Below, piece after piece: positions 11,005 through 22,905 of a stretch of DNA of 64,000 nt. The notes under the pieces were generated by a model. The model was not told where the DNA came from and did not search any database. It saw only the letters and a program-made list of their open reading frames with translations. The translations under genes were made by a program, and so were the position numbers. The number at the start of each line of letters is the position of its first letter. Position 1 is the first letter of the stretch. Source of the stretch: Aldrovandia affinis (taxonomy: Eukaryota; Chordata; Actinopteri; Notacanthiformes; Halosauridae); NCBI GenBank assembly GCA_029706075.1, contig JAINUG010000087.1:186001-250000 (forward strand). The letters are read 5' to 3'.

Positions 11005-12552
11005 GTTAAACACACCATAACAGACATGGTTTAGAACAGATATGATGGAGTCAGTATGCAACGATTCACCATTATAACATTCAAAAAATATGCTTTCATT
11101 CTGAAAGGTTAGACTTACTGAAACACATTGCTAACAGCCTGGCATAACATGTATGTTGGAAGGAGGATGCAAAGAGCATCAGTCCATGTTAAATAGCTGC
11201 TTTGATAGAACTGGGAAATACAGTACATGCCTCTATGTCACCATATGAACTCTGTACAGTCCTTTCAATATTGTCATAGATGCATTCAATCAGGTCATGC
11301 TTACAATGTACAATGTAAGCTTAAGTAAGTAACCGAACATGCCTGGATAAAATAATCCCCAGTCTTGAGCCTCCAGCCCTGTCAAACCTCACTTGCATAA
11401 TCCAGATAGCTGTTCTCACATGTACAGCCCCAGTGAGTGATAGATTCCTCACGTCTTTCCACATGTGACAGGCACTATGAAGACAACCCTGCCCCCTATA
11501 AGCCTCCCTGGTAAGCCCTGAACAATACCAATCACAATCACAGAAAGAAGAGTGACAGAGAAAGAAAGGAACAGGATAAAAAGGGAGAGGGGGGAAAAGA
11601 CAGCGCCTGGCATCCAACTGCCCACGGCACAAATGGGTTCCTGTGCATTCCATTCGGACTCATGAGGCGCCAGACAATGCAGTCTGAGGCCCTTCTCCCC
11701 TACAGCCTCCATGCACCTACCACGCAGGCAAACAGTGTGTGATCAGGGACACTGTGGTTACGGTTTTTAGTCTACAGAAGCATTTCATAGGCGGAACAAG
11801 AGGTAATCTGTATGAGGGGTTACTGCTAGCCTGGCTCCTCCTACACATGCTGAGGGGCCAAGGAAGACAGATTTCTTCTCCCTTGCACTGCACCATGCCA
11901 AGCTGCAGCCACCTGTCTTGTGAAAGTGCAGAGTCCGCCAGGGATGGCAGGTGGGTGGGTGGGGGGGGTAGCAGAGCAATATGATGGTGATGGGAAAATG
12001 GGAAACACACAAGGGTTCCCTGTGAATGAGGCTGAACATTAATAATCATATTCTGAGAATATCATATTATTGCAGGATAGATTATGTCCGTGTATATATC
12101 CAAGGTGGCCTGTCAGGCATCCAGTTTAACACCCTGCAAGTCACATGACAAACCTGTCCTCTAGACCTGTTCCCCAGGAAATCACCCCTGATGTACACTG
12201 CAACACATCCCACCTGCCAGTACAGGGTTAAGATACACGGTCATCAGTAGGTCTTTAAGTGATGATGGCGTTTATTGTTTTCGGTTACCCCATCCCTGTA
12301 AATACCCTGGCACTGCCACAACACTGTCAATAAATTACACTTTTACACTGCATGTCCTCAGGCCTGCCTTGTTTTGGTAATTTGTCTGACTTGGCATCGG
12401 ACTGACAGGCTGACAGGGGAGTGAGATGAGTGTCGAGTCTCTTCTGCCTCTGACAGCAGGTTGAGAGCACTGGAGTGAGTGAGCACAGGGCCTCATTCCA
12501 GCTCGGCAGGCCAGTCCCACCCGCAATCACAGTGCACACAGACACACTGCAC
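11005..12552. other. unassigned intron of rab3ip
   Basis: No gene or element is recognised. It contains short open frames on both strands without known motifs. A GGTGGGTGGGTGGGGGGGG run lies near 11950. Confidence 0.35.
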
Positions 12553-13052
12553 TAGGGCTGTCACTTTAAATCCACTCGGTTTGATATTCTTCAATATTCC
12601 CCAGAAAAGTCACTGCTTTTGTTGCAAAGCGTGACAAAAGCTAGCTTGTGTGAACCAAGCAAACTTTTATCGGCTCAGGTCAAAATACAACGAGTTCTGT
12701 ATTACATTTTAACTGAAGCCTCATTTGTGCAGAGTTTAAGGAGATAATCGTGTACCTGCATACTAGCTCTGAGAAAGCAGACAATCTCTCTCATGGAAGA
12801 ATATATTTGTGCAAAATGCAAAATATGAAGAAAAACATAGCATCATCATAAACATAACATCTTTCAAAAAATTGGTAGAAAATAGGGTAGGTTACTCACA
12901 AAAGAATACGTTAAAAATGTCTATTGCATTATCAGTCATTTGAGTCACCATTTGGTTAGCTTATGGGCACTCTCCCCATTCATCTTCGAAGCTGGTGCTG
13001 GAATGCAGATTAAAAATGAGATTCGATATTCATATATAATGTGACAGCGCTA
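12553..13052. mobile_element. hAT-type MITE, 500 bp, with 8-bp target duplication
   Basis: The ends are TAGGGCTGTCA and TGACAGCGCTA (one mismatch as an inverted pair). The flanks are CACTGCAC at 12545-12552 and 13053-13060, a perfect 8-bp duplication. The interior has no transposase. TAGGGCTGTC- ends are common among fish hAT elements. Confidence 0.82.
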
Positions 13053-13595
13053 CACTGCACACAGCCCGACTCATCTGCAAAGCAGCCTCAGACAACATTC
13101 AGATGGAACAGGAAAAAGAAAAACCCAAGGGCCATGTCCTTCTGAAGATCAGTTACACATTCAAAACAGAATCTGCATCTTCTACAGGAATAACTTTGCA
13201 TCCATTCTCGTACTTTGTTCAGATGTTTCTACATCACAGGGTGTGATCGTAGGTGTGATACTATATGCCAGAGCCAACTTCATTATCTCTGAAAGGCCGG
13301 TCCACCACATATGGCAGATCCATCTACAAAGATTAAATGGTCTCTCTGGGAAGATCCCTGTTGAAAAGACACCCGCTAAAAAAAAATGGGCAAGTCACTT
13401 CAACTGCCTGGTTGCAGCCAGGTGTACTTATTGCCCTTGTCCTTCAATGGGGTATTTTTGTTCCTTACACAATGTTTATTTCTAACTAACAACTGACATC
13501 TGTTTAAATCTGTTGGGCCCAAGTTCATTGGAATTGGATTGATCAGAGGCCCATTTCAGACCCCTTTTAACACTGCTCCCTCATTGGACCACTGT

Positions 13596-13730
13596 TGTGC
13601 CATCAAGAGGCACCCGCTCAAAAGAGCCCTAAATCCCACTCAAAAGAACCACAAACCCCACTCAAAAGAGCCCTAAATTCCACTCCAAAAGGACCCCAGA
13701 TTCCACTCAAAAGTGCCCTAAAGCCAATCC
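13596..13730. repeat. 24-bp minisatellite, about 5 copies
   Basis: The unit is approximately CCACTCAAAAGAGCCCTAAA-TC, degenerating toward the right. The short plus-strand frame rich in Pro, Lys and Ser over it is a repeat artefact. Confidence 0.75.
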
Positions 13731-14010
13731 CTGCATTTCATTTAGCCTTGTCATACAGCCCCATTGTTCAGTCAGGTTGCACTCACACCACTTGCACCTG
13801 ACTGGTTGTTCACAGAAAAACAGGTAATAGGGTCAAAGGTCACAGAATGGAAGCTCACCACCTGTATCCATTAATCCCAGGGCAGCAAAGGCCTCCATTC
13901 TAGATTAAATATTTTACCTGAGTTTATTGGCATACATTACATAAGTCCATTCACTAAACACAAGCCCTGTCCCCTACCTCTGCCATCCATTTTTAATGTC
14001 AACAAACAGC

Positions 14011-14273
14011 TAGGGCTGACCCCATTTAGTCAACTGGTCGATTGTTTGGTCGATGGGCTGTTGGTCGACCAAGATCATTAGCCTATTGTTACTCATTTGT
14101 GTCATTCACTTAAGAAAGTTATAAAAAACGAGACAAGCGCAGTGTGCATATAGTTGTATTTATTAAAATAAATAGGGTGTGTCATATAGAAAAAAGGTTT
14201 TGACCGATCGGCCAATCGAAAAAAACGGACGACTGTTTGCGGCCAAGATTTGTTTTAGTCGGGGACAGCCCTA
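14011..14273. mobile_element. hAT-type MITE, 263 bp, with 8-bp target duplication
   Basis: The left end is TAGGGCTGACCCCATTTAGTC and the right end is the complement of TAGGGCTGTCCCCGACTAAA. The flanks are CAAACAGC at 14003-14010 and 14274-14281, perfect. The interior is rich in GGTCGA/CGATCGG words, with no transposase. It is a different subfamily from the 12553 copy but has similar ends. Confidence 0.85.
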
Positions 14274-14432
14274 CAAACAGCAGAACCTTCCTCACTAAAA
14301 CAGCAGGGGCTCCAGGGTTAAAACAAACCTAAAAGTGTTGATCACTGACAAGGTACCACAAACCTCTATCTCTGGTTGTATTACCCAGCTAAGGCAAAAA
14401 CCCTTCAACAACATTCCTATAATGTTGTCAGA

Positions 14433-14521
14433 ACAGTGCATTTTAGCTGGGTTTATGATACACTGTTAACATATAGGGTATATGCTAACAATGCATCATA
14501 AACCCAGCTAAAATGCACTGT
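14433..14521. repeat. near-perfect 36-bp inverted repeat with 17-bp loop
   Basis: The left arm 14433-14468 starts ACAGTGCATTTTAGCTGGG. The right arm 14486-14521 is its complement at 34 of 36 positions. A partial copy of the phrase ACCCAGCTAA stands at about 14393. There is no TA or other clear duplication outside the arms. It could be a palindromic MITE remnant or a local inverted duplication. Confidence 0.8.
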
Positions 14522-15342
14522 ACAGTTGTCCTACGTCTTGCTCTTGCTGAAGTCAGGGAATTGTTTTGGCAGTGTTTGGCTAAAGGATGGGACAGAACTC
14601 TTTGTTTACATGTTCATCTTTAGATACAAAGACCACATGTATGACACAGTGCACAGGCACACCATTACACTATTGCGGCTTATTAGAAGCCACAAGGCCA
14701 ACCGGACAGCAACCCACTCCTCTGCTATAAACAATGCAGTTGTCAGTTACCATCTCGGCTAGGAACATATCAACAGGACAAGCTGAAAACAGTCACAATC
14801 GCAATAATGTTGTTCCATCCTGCAGATCGAACACAATACATTCATTTTCGATGGTGGCCAAGGGACCACCGTCTGCATTCCATAATCGACCCCCAACATT
14901 CCAGATAAAATCTGGTTGCCCCACAGCAAAATACACAGTCCTCAGGAGATTGGGAAGAAAGAGGATGCAATGCTTGAAATAACATCCCTAATAACTCAGA
15001 TATGGGTCTATTGTGAAATCGATAGCGTTAAACTGATATCTTATCAGTCACTCACATGTGGAGCCAGTTTGCAGTGATGAGTTGAAGTCATTCCACAGTG
15101 GCTATCAGACAATGTTTGTGACAATGGCCCACGAGGGGCTGTGAGAAGGGAATACCCTTCCGCTGATGGCTGTCACTCTAGTGGAACTTACAGGCAATAT
15201 ACAGGAGCGACTTCACAACGGGCAAACAGGACGAGCCTGTGGTTGTAACTTGCAAACACAGGCACTCAAGATAAAACGTACTTTGCCACTCATCATCACT
15301 GTTGTTTCTGAAGAACACAGGTCACTTTAAAGCTGACAATGT

Positions 15343-15616
15343 ATTGGCTGTCCGTCCCAGGGAGGGGGAGGGAAGCCGACAAGACGTTCGCTGCGCATAA
15401 GAGTGGCCCTTTAGTACCGGGTTACGGTCGACATTTGGCGAGTGCCGTCTCGGAAGAGGCGTCAGGTCGCCTTCGTCACTACCGGTCGCAGGACTATGGC
15501 AGCGAAATCACATTACTAAGGGGGGATTGACATAGAAAGTCTAATTGGCTACCAAATTAGGAGAAAAATGGGAGTAAAAAATCAGAAACAAAAATAATTA
15601 AAAAATAAATGTTAAA
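15343..15616 (+). mobile_element. 5'-truncated tRNA-derived SINE (family A) with 14-bp duplication
   Basis: The target duplication AAAGCTGACAATGT lies at 15329-15342 and 15617-15630, perfect. The body matches the rab3ip exon insertion closely, including the TTACGGTCGACA and GAAGAGGCGTCAGGTCGCC blocks and the A-rich tail. It lies in rab3ip intronic DNA. The perfect duplication marks it as young. Confidence 0.9.
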
Positions 15617-16234
15617 AAAGCTGACAATGTGTCCCATGATGTCATGCCTCAAAGCTGTGGTACAAAGAACAAGGACGGTGTGCAAGTCTACAATGATTAT
15701 TTACATGTTACTGCATGAAAAGGTTTTACTGCACCAAAACCGTGAGCATGAAACAACAGTACTGTATAAGGTTAAGAAAGTTCCAGTGTTCAATTACCCC
15801 TTATTTATATTCAGAAAGCACACTAACAGCACGCTCAAAACCCAAGATAAAATGACCCAAACAAAAGAAGATACCACAGCAAATTCAAAGCAGACAATAT
15901 TGCATCAAAAGACCACAGAACATTATCCTCTGTTCCCTGTTTTAACATGAAAGACACAACAAAGTAAAGGCTCGGAAAAGAGAGATTTGCTCTAAATGCA
16001 ACGTGCACAGGCCCTAACTGCATTACACTATGAATGAGCACTAGCCTCTGTCTAATTTCCGAATGAATTCGGCCGGCTCTGCTAGCTCATACGATGTCAT
16101 CAGTGATGCACATAATGTCTCCTGTCGCTGAAACAAAGAAAATACATTAGCAAGAAAGCCAACTCATCCACGATGTGAAGCCACATGCACAGCTTTGTGT
16201 GGTATGAAGGGAGTCCAGGCTCTGCCAGGTAAAC

Positions 16235-16472
16235 AGCAGGGCCCTCCAGAAAGATTTATGTCTTATTGAATGCATGTCTTTGGCTGAGTTCAGTTTTTTT
16301 ATTTTTAATGAATGTTCAGAAATTTTGATTTTTTTTTTTTCACTTCGAAGTTGTAGGGTAAAATGTGTAAATGAAGGTAGAAAAAGTCTGATTTAATATG
16401 TTTTAATTTCATGCTGTAAGGCAACAGAAGATTTAATTTTTGAGATGGGGTGTACACTTTAAAAGGGCACTG
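16235..16472. mobile_element. probable Tc1/mariner-derived MITE
   Basis: The left end reads CAGGGCCCTCCAGAAAG and the right end GGGTGTACACTTTAAAAGGGC followed by ACTGTA. Fish Tc1-type MITEs often begin TACAGTGCCCTCC and end with its complement. The interior is AT-rich and non-coding. The left end has lost its TA. Confidence 0.45.
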
Positions 16473-17261
16473 TATACACTAAGACAGCAAACAATGAACC
16501 CCTGTTTTTTTCTGTTATGTTCCAAATTCTCTTGCATTTAGTGTTGAAACTTCAACTTCACTCTTCACTCTGTACTTCATAGAAAGTATAGTGTTAAAAA
16601 GCATGCATATTGTGAAATATTCCGTTTTCATCCAAAAGCAGATATATTTTCATATTATTTTTAGGCCATATCTCCCACCCCAAAATTAAACCATGATTTC
16701 TGAAACTGTTGGAAATTGAGAATTCTATAAGCTCTTGCTCCAAATAGTTAATTCAATGTTTCCACAAAACCATATTCCTGTTAAATAGGGAAAGTCATTA
16801 TTTTACAGTACGTGGTCCTAGCTGAGTCACGTTTACGAGACACTGACAACAGCAGTTGAATCAGCTCTCTTGAAAACTCTTTTAAATGCTTCTGGCTCAC
16901 ATCCACTTAGTGTCTGAGGCTAGTCTGCGGGCATTCCATTGCAAACTGAAGCAAAATTATTTAATAACTCAGTTGAGCGGAAAATACAGTCTGGTAACGA
17001 GGCACTGGAGACTAACCCCGTTACCCTGCCCTATCTGAGTGAGCCTTTTTATATAAACATCCATCAGACAGGATGTGGGCCTTAGACAGTCAAATATGAC
17101 TACAGCTCAGGGTTAGAAATGTCCCCCTTAACCCCATTATAGTTAGTCTTATCTAACTACGGTTTTATGATGGACATATTGCTTAATTTTCTGCAAAGCT
17201 CCTATCTGGATGCATGTAAGGCAGGCTGACCATGCAATTTGCCTCTACCCCACAGCAGTAG

Positions 17262-17620
17262 CAAAGTGGAGGATTTATTTTTATTTTTATCATTTTGTTT
17301 ATGATTTTTCCCAGTTTTTTCTCCCCAATTTGGAAGCAAATTATACCCTCTATTTATTTTTGATTAACCCTCCCCCACAAACTCTACAGGGCAAGCTACT
17401 CTCCGAGGCCAGCGATGATACGCCTCCTTCGAGACAGAACTCACCGACCCCCTTTCTGAAGACACCCATACGTGCTTCATAGCGAGTTTGTGCCGACCAC
17501 CCACCAGGAGCAGACAGCCAAATGCCGCTCCCGATCGGGGCTAACGGCCAGGGCTGCTCTGGCAGAGACAGGTTCCAAACCGCGTCCCTGATAGGCAGCT
17601 TGCACTCACACAGGACCAGC
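17262..17620 (-). mobile_element. tRNA-derived SINE (family B), 5' truncated
   Basis: On the minus strand it carries the family B blocks GGTCGGCACAAACTCGCT, GAAGGAGGCG, ATCATCGCTGGCCTCGGA, GTTTGTGGGGGAGG and the tail TTGCTTCCAAATTGGGGAG, as in the full copy at 41230. The A box at the head is missing. I did not find a clear target duplication. Confidence 0.78.
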
Positions 17621-17625
17621 CAAAT

Positions 17626-19505
17626 GGAAAATGTTTTTTTTAACAGGGAGATCAAACACTCCATCTTCATTCCTCAGAGTTACTAAAACAGGGTTTAGAG
17701 AGACTGATGGATGTATGAATTTGTGCCTAACCAGAACCAATATCAGCCTATTTATATCAAACTATTGTCTTCTGGTTAGTACCAAAAATATAATATATGA
17801 CAATCTGCTACTAACCTGGTTTTAATTTGAATTACCATGCTATGGCTAAGGAGTTCTGGTGATGGAACTTTCAATTGAACAACAAAGATTCACAAAGACT
17901 GCCATCATGAACAGAGGGAAACAATTTTACAGAGACTGTCATCCTGAACACAGGGAAATAACTTCTCAGGGACTGCCATCTTGGTTACAGTGGATAAAAT
18001 ATCATTGAGGATAGAGCTCCCAAGGGTTCCTGGTCATACTAGGACCATTCTCAGGTCTCAGGGCAGCACTGACCGTCACTCTTAAGGACGTATCATGTAT
18101 ACATAACGAAGAGGTGATGGACCTGCCCGTATATTAGTCCTTCAATCCCAGCATTTTTAAATGACAGTCTCTAGGAATTTGGCAAGAAAATAAGTAATGA
18201 AATGGTCTCTCTGGGACTATAGTTGGCTGCTCCTGTCTTACACAGCACACACCTGTCTTACACGACTCTATTGATTTTACAAAAATAACTGAAAGCCTGC
18301 AGAGAATGTCTGCAGACGCAAACATAACCTTTAAAAATATTGTATTATTCGTCTGAACTGCACACCTCCTTAAACTTGATATAAGTGGAATCTTTGTCCT
18401 CAAGACAATATACATTTTAGTACAAAAAAAAGGTCAAACTGGTTGTTTAAATATTGACACGGTCTAAATCTCTTTAGACACAGATATTTGATATTATATA
18501 GAGGTGTTTGTGATTCTTTATTAGAGTACCCTATTGAAACAAACCTACCAGTGCATCGTCCACAGGACCGTAAATAACACTAACGTACCGTCATTCACAA
18601 ATAGAGGTTACCTACCGGAGCCATGCTAGAAAATACTGAGGAAACGGAACATTTAATATTAGGTTAATATGAATGGATTCTGAAGCTAACTTGACATGTG
18701 CTGTAGAATGCTGTTAGACTATATGACACAAGATGTATGTTTAAATAATAGCATTCAGTTCAGTCATCCTTTGTGTGAACAAAAGAGGTGCTCGAGTTTT
18801 TTCAGAAGTACACACATTTTATATACCAAGGGATTTAAAAAATGCAGAGTCAGTGTTTACCTAATTGATGGTCAAATCTGAAACACTGCCAAACAGGTAT
18901 GGATTATTCATACCATAAAACTAACAGCGTAAGACACTCAAAATGTGTGCTGTGCATATGGATTTGCTAATTCCACAGGGCCGTTATTTATTTCGCTTCC
19001 CCCCGCAGGGCGGGACTCTGCTGCTAGAGTGCCATTCCAAAAAAGACGGTAATGCCTCCATGCGTACCTCGTCATTGATACTCAATTTCAATCAACATTG
19101 CTAGCCCAATTCTTGCATGTGCAGTTATTCAGTCCCCGGAACGACGTTAGCCGTGCATCTAAGCAGTCTCCTGGGTGCAAATCCTCAAATTAGCTCAGTT
19201 CATAAGCGTTCCGGGATCTGCTCAGAGGGCTGCCCGTTTACACGGGCTAAAATGCAGTTTCGGAAATGTCAAGCTTTCCGAACACAACAAAGGCAGCATT
19301 AATAGTTCTAAGATGCAAAGGGAACAAACACTATAGCAGCTTTTGCAACCTCGTGTAACGCATGCGTAGTTTGCTAACTCAATTAGACAAATTAATAAAC
19401 TATCTCTTGCTGGACGGATATATAAGCAAGCCGTTTAGACACATACGACGCTATGGTAGAAAGATAACGTTAGATAGCTACATCAAATTACATTTTTCAA
19501 CTCAC
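17626..19505. other. unassigned intron of rab3ip
   Basis: No exon or known repeat is recognised. The right part (about 18,960-19,500) is richer in CpG and in CTAGC/AACGTTAG words, consistent with nearness to a promoter. Confidence 0.35.
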
Positions 19506-19730
19506 CAACTATCACAACCGATGTTTTGAATGAAATCAGACCCCTGGAGGACTGAACATGAAGCTGGATGTCCTAATGGATACCCAGCCTTGTCAGAGGT
19601 GAATTTTCCTTATAAATGGATGGACAGGAGAATGGTAGATGGAAGCAGGATGAAAGGACCGTCGATCTCTTCGCTCTTTTCTTCTCAGTTGCTGCGGAGC
19701 TGGACCGGCCTACAAGCCACGCATGCGCAA
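19506..19730 (-). promoter_or_regulatory. rab3ip: probable rab3ip first untranslated exon and promoter with NRF1-type site
   Basis: On the minus strand a good splice donor, GATAGTTG then GTGAGTTG, ends a non-coding stretch at 19506. About 215 bp upstream of it stands GCATGCGCA (plus reading, 19721-19729), the palindromic core of NRF1 sites that are common at housekeeping promoters without TATA boxes. The first coding exon of rab3ip begins with an AG acceptor 26 bp before its Met, so an upstream untranslated exon is needed. This is the best candidate, but the link is inferred. Confidence 0.45.
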
Positions 19731-19739
19731 AGCACTTCA

Positions 19740-20755
19740 GTAAGTCTCGCGTATACTTTGCAAAATACATGTCAACACTATTAACATGGACCTTATTGCA
19801 AATATTGATGGGTTTTCAGCATGCAGCCTAATAGTAAGATAAATACGTTAATATAACCTATTGAACAGTAGCATTTGTTGAGGGACAATGATAAAACAGC
19901 CATCTGAATAAAATTTATCCTAAAGATTATTAGGATTGTGAAACATACACGATGACAGGAAAAGTGCATTTGCTTCTTATTCATGCGATTCTTCCAAAGT
20001 ACACGACCTGTGCTGTAAGGTACATTTACATGCGTTTGATGTACCAATGATAACGTCAGACGTCTTTATTATTTGCTTTGTAAGATGCTAAATGTACAAT
20101 GCAAATGGTAAAATACTTAATCTGATTTTATTTTAGTGTCACAGAAATACTAGCAATAAAATATATATGGACTTTAATTAAAAAAATCTTAGGGAGTAGC
20201 TAGGTTAAGATAATTTATGACAAAAATAGGGAGCAATGCACACCCCATCTTTTCTGTGTCCATTTTTTCACTGGGTATTAACTGAATATGTTCACATGAA
20301 GTACCTTTCTCAAAGGCACAATAGCAGTTTCCCACCTGAAACATGACCCAACAGCCCTTCGGGTGCAAGTTTGGTTCCCTCACCTGTGCCACTTTCCCCT
20401 GGTTGAACTTGAATTCATTTTGTGATTCCTGGAAACATTTGATCATAAAATCAATAAGCCTTTTGGTATGGGCCATAAGGCTGCACTCATTTGTGCTTTC
20501 AGATTTATTTTAAAACCAGATGTGGTAATAACACTATTTCACTGAGTAAGGCAATATGTCAGAACATTTGAATCTTTTAGATTCATCTTTAAATTTGAGT
20601 GTGGATCATTTAGGGATATAGTTAATTAATCTACACTACTGTTTTTAACCCAAAGGGCTGAAATAAGAGCACAACCCATTTCTATTTAAAATGTGTAAAC
20701 AAGAGGCTTTTTAACTTCTAAAATGTGGTTTTATCTATGCCTGTATATACATATA
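19740..20755. other. unassigned stretch upstream of rab3ip
   Basis: No gene is recognised. At about 20190-20480 phrases such as ACTGAATATGTTCACATGAAGTACCT and CAATAGCAG-TTTCCCACCTG weakly recall the V-SINE body seen at 32898 and 42462. It may be an old copy. Confidence 0.3.
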
Positions 20756-20756
20756 T

Positions 20757-21260
20757 GCAGGTAACTGCCAAACTAAAAGAAACACTTGGGTAAATTAGTG
20801 ATACAAAGTATATTGGAGCAAGTGCTTCAGGTGTGGTTACTAAATTAATTACAGAGAGAAGTTATAAATGCGAGCACAACTCAACCATCAAATTACCTTC
20901 AAGGTGCATGGCCAAAAACTTACTGAAAAAATTGAAAACGCCAGCACTTTACTAAATTAATTAAGCAATTAACATCCCATCATGCTTAGGGTAATGTATA
21001 AAAATGCTGGGCGGGGCCAGTTGGGTTTTGGATTCTAGGGCTAGAAGAAGCGATCTCAATGGCTTTGAAAGAGGGGTGATTGTTGGGGCACATTTGGCAG
21101 GAGGTTGTTATGAAGACCGCTCAACTTTCATGAGGAACAGTAGCTAAGGTAATGTTGGCATGGAAGTCTGAGGAAAAGACATCAACAAGGGACAAGTTGT
21201 CAAAAGCACATACTCATTGACCGTGATTTCCGTGCATTGGTTTGATATGCAAGGCAAAAC
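20757..21260 (+). mobile_element. Tc1-like transposon, 5' portion
   Basis: It starts with GCAGGTAACTGCCAAACTAA followed by AAGAAACACTTGGGTAAAT, a terminal sequence I know from fish Tc1-type elements. It then contains GCTTTGAAAGAGGGGTGATTGTTGG, the usual start of the transposase helix-turn-helix region. It breaks off near 21260, where an element in the opposite direction begins. It is non-functional. Confidence 0.65.
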
Positions 21261-21269
21261 AGATGAACA

Positions 21270-22091
21270 ACTCTGAATCAGTTGACTACAAATATCAACC
21301 TTTATGGTAACTTTTGGCATTCAATTTTTGTCTCATCAGACCAAAGAATCCTTTAAGTGCCATTTGGCAAACTCCAGGCGGGCTGTCATATGCGTTTTAC
21401 TTCCTTCTAGCCACTACCATAAAGGCCTGTTTGATGGAGTGCTGCAGATATTCTCCCATCACTGCAGAGAAACTCTGAAGCTCCCTGACCAAGTCCCTTC
21501 TTGCCTGGTAACTGAGTTTGGCTGGACAGCCAGCTCTAAGAAATCGTGGTGGTTCCAAACGTATTCCATTTCACAATGATGGAGCCCACTGTGCTCCTGG
21601 GGACTTTCAATGCTTTAGCAATGTTTATATACCCTTCCCCAGATCTATGCCTCAGCACAATTCTATCTCGGAGGTCTATGGAGAGTTCCTAGGACTTCAT
21701 GGCTTGGTTTTTGCTCTGACATGCACTGTGAACTGTGGGCTGTGGGACCTTGTATAGACAGGTGTGTGCCTTTCTATAGCATGTACAATCAATTGAATGT
21801 GCCACAGGTGGACTACAATCAAGTTCTAGAGACATCTCAAGGGTAATCAAAGGGAAGGGAACATGATGCATCTGAGCTCAACTTCAGGTGTCATAGCAAA
21901 GGGTCTTACTTATGTAAATGTAATATTTCCGTTTATTTGTAATAAATTTGCAAGTTTCTAAAAATCTGTTTTTGCTTTGTCATTATGGGGTATTGTATGT
22001 AGATTGATGAGGAAACTCCATTTTAGCCTTAAAGGCTGTAACCTAACAAAATGTGGAAAAAGTGAAGGGGTCTGAATACCTTCTGAATACA

Positions 22092-22093
<2 letters not shown>
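21270..22093 (-). mobile_element. Tc1-like transposon, antisense, decayed
   Basis: The plus strand shows the antisense of the DNA-binding half of a common fish Tc1 transposase: CTCATCAGACCAAAGAATCC, then the phrases for the helix-turn-helix region, then CAGACAGGTGTGTGCC-like 5' leader. It ends with the terminal GTGGAAAAAGTGAAGGGGTC-TGAATACCTTCTGAATACAGTG next to a TA array. The transposase frame is broken in several places. Confidence 0.75.

Positions 22094-22141
<48 letters not shown>
22094..22141. repeat. (TA)n(CA)n microsatellite
   Basis: About 14 TA units are followed by about 10 CA units, starting directly at the terminal TA of the Tc1 remnant. The array could have grown from the duplicated TA target. 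Confidence 0.9.
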
Positions 22142-22174
22142 GTCACCGATGCTACAAATTATATACCTCAAATG

Positions 22175-22905
22175 ATAATCATACCAGTACCTCGCCTTCC
22201 TCACAAGGGAAGCGGCGTGGGTACTGGTCCAGGCCCTCGTCATCTCACGGCTGGACTATTGCAAATCCCTCCTGGCTGGAGCTCCCGCATGTGTCATCAG
22301 ACCCCTGCAACTCATCTAGAATGCTGCAGCTCGTCTGGTATTCAACCTCAGGTTTTCCCACACCACCCCCTCCTCCGTGCCCTTCACTGGCTCCCTATAA
22401 CTGCTCGCATCTGATTTAAGTCACTGGTGCTGGTATACCAGGCTGTGAATGGAACAGCCCCTCCCTACCTCTCAGCCATGGTCAAACCCTACACCTCAGC
22501 CCAACCACTGCACTCTGCTGCGTCCAGTCGATTGGTTACTCCCTCATGCTGTGACCAATGGCCGCTCATCCCGGTCATGGCTCTTCTCTGTCCTGGCACT
22601 ATGGTGGAAAGAAATCCCCACTGATGTCAGGACAGCCAAATCGCTGCCCATCTTCTGCCACAGGCTCAAAACACACCTTTTTAAGACTGCACCTCAGATC
22701 TTAACCCACCCATACCTATATTTATGTATATATATATTTTAAAAATCTGTTGCACTTTTCATTATTGATGTGATGTACTTGACAAATGATGTGCTTTATT
22801 ATATAGACATTATAGCATCAAGTGATTGTTCATTTACTCTAGCTGAATGCACTTTTTGTAAGACGCTTTGGATAAAAGCATCTGCTAAATGATTGTATTA
22901 TATTG
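22175..22905 (+). mobile_element. L2-clade LINE, 3' end of ORF2 with tail
   Basis: Different frames show pieces of the C-terminal reverse-transcriptase region: SRLDYCNSLLAG-like, LLRALHWLPITARI, LVYQAVNGTAPPYLSAMVKP and LPIFCHRLKTHLFK. The untranslated tail contains GTAAGACGCTTTGGATAAAA then GCATCTGCTAAATGA, the L2-type 3' end that V-SINEs also use. Frame changes show it is dead. It lies between rab3ip and cct2. Confidence 0.85.

Noticed and set aside
21304-21757. Plus-strand frames at 21.3-21.8 kb
   Set aside because: They are antisense to a decayed Tc1 transposase.
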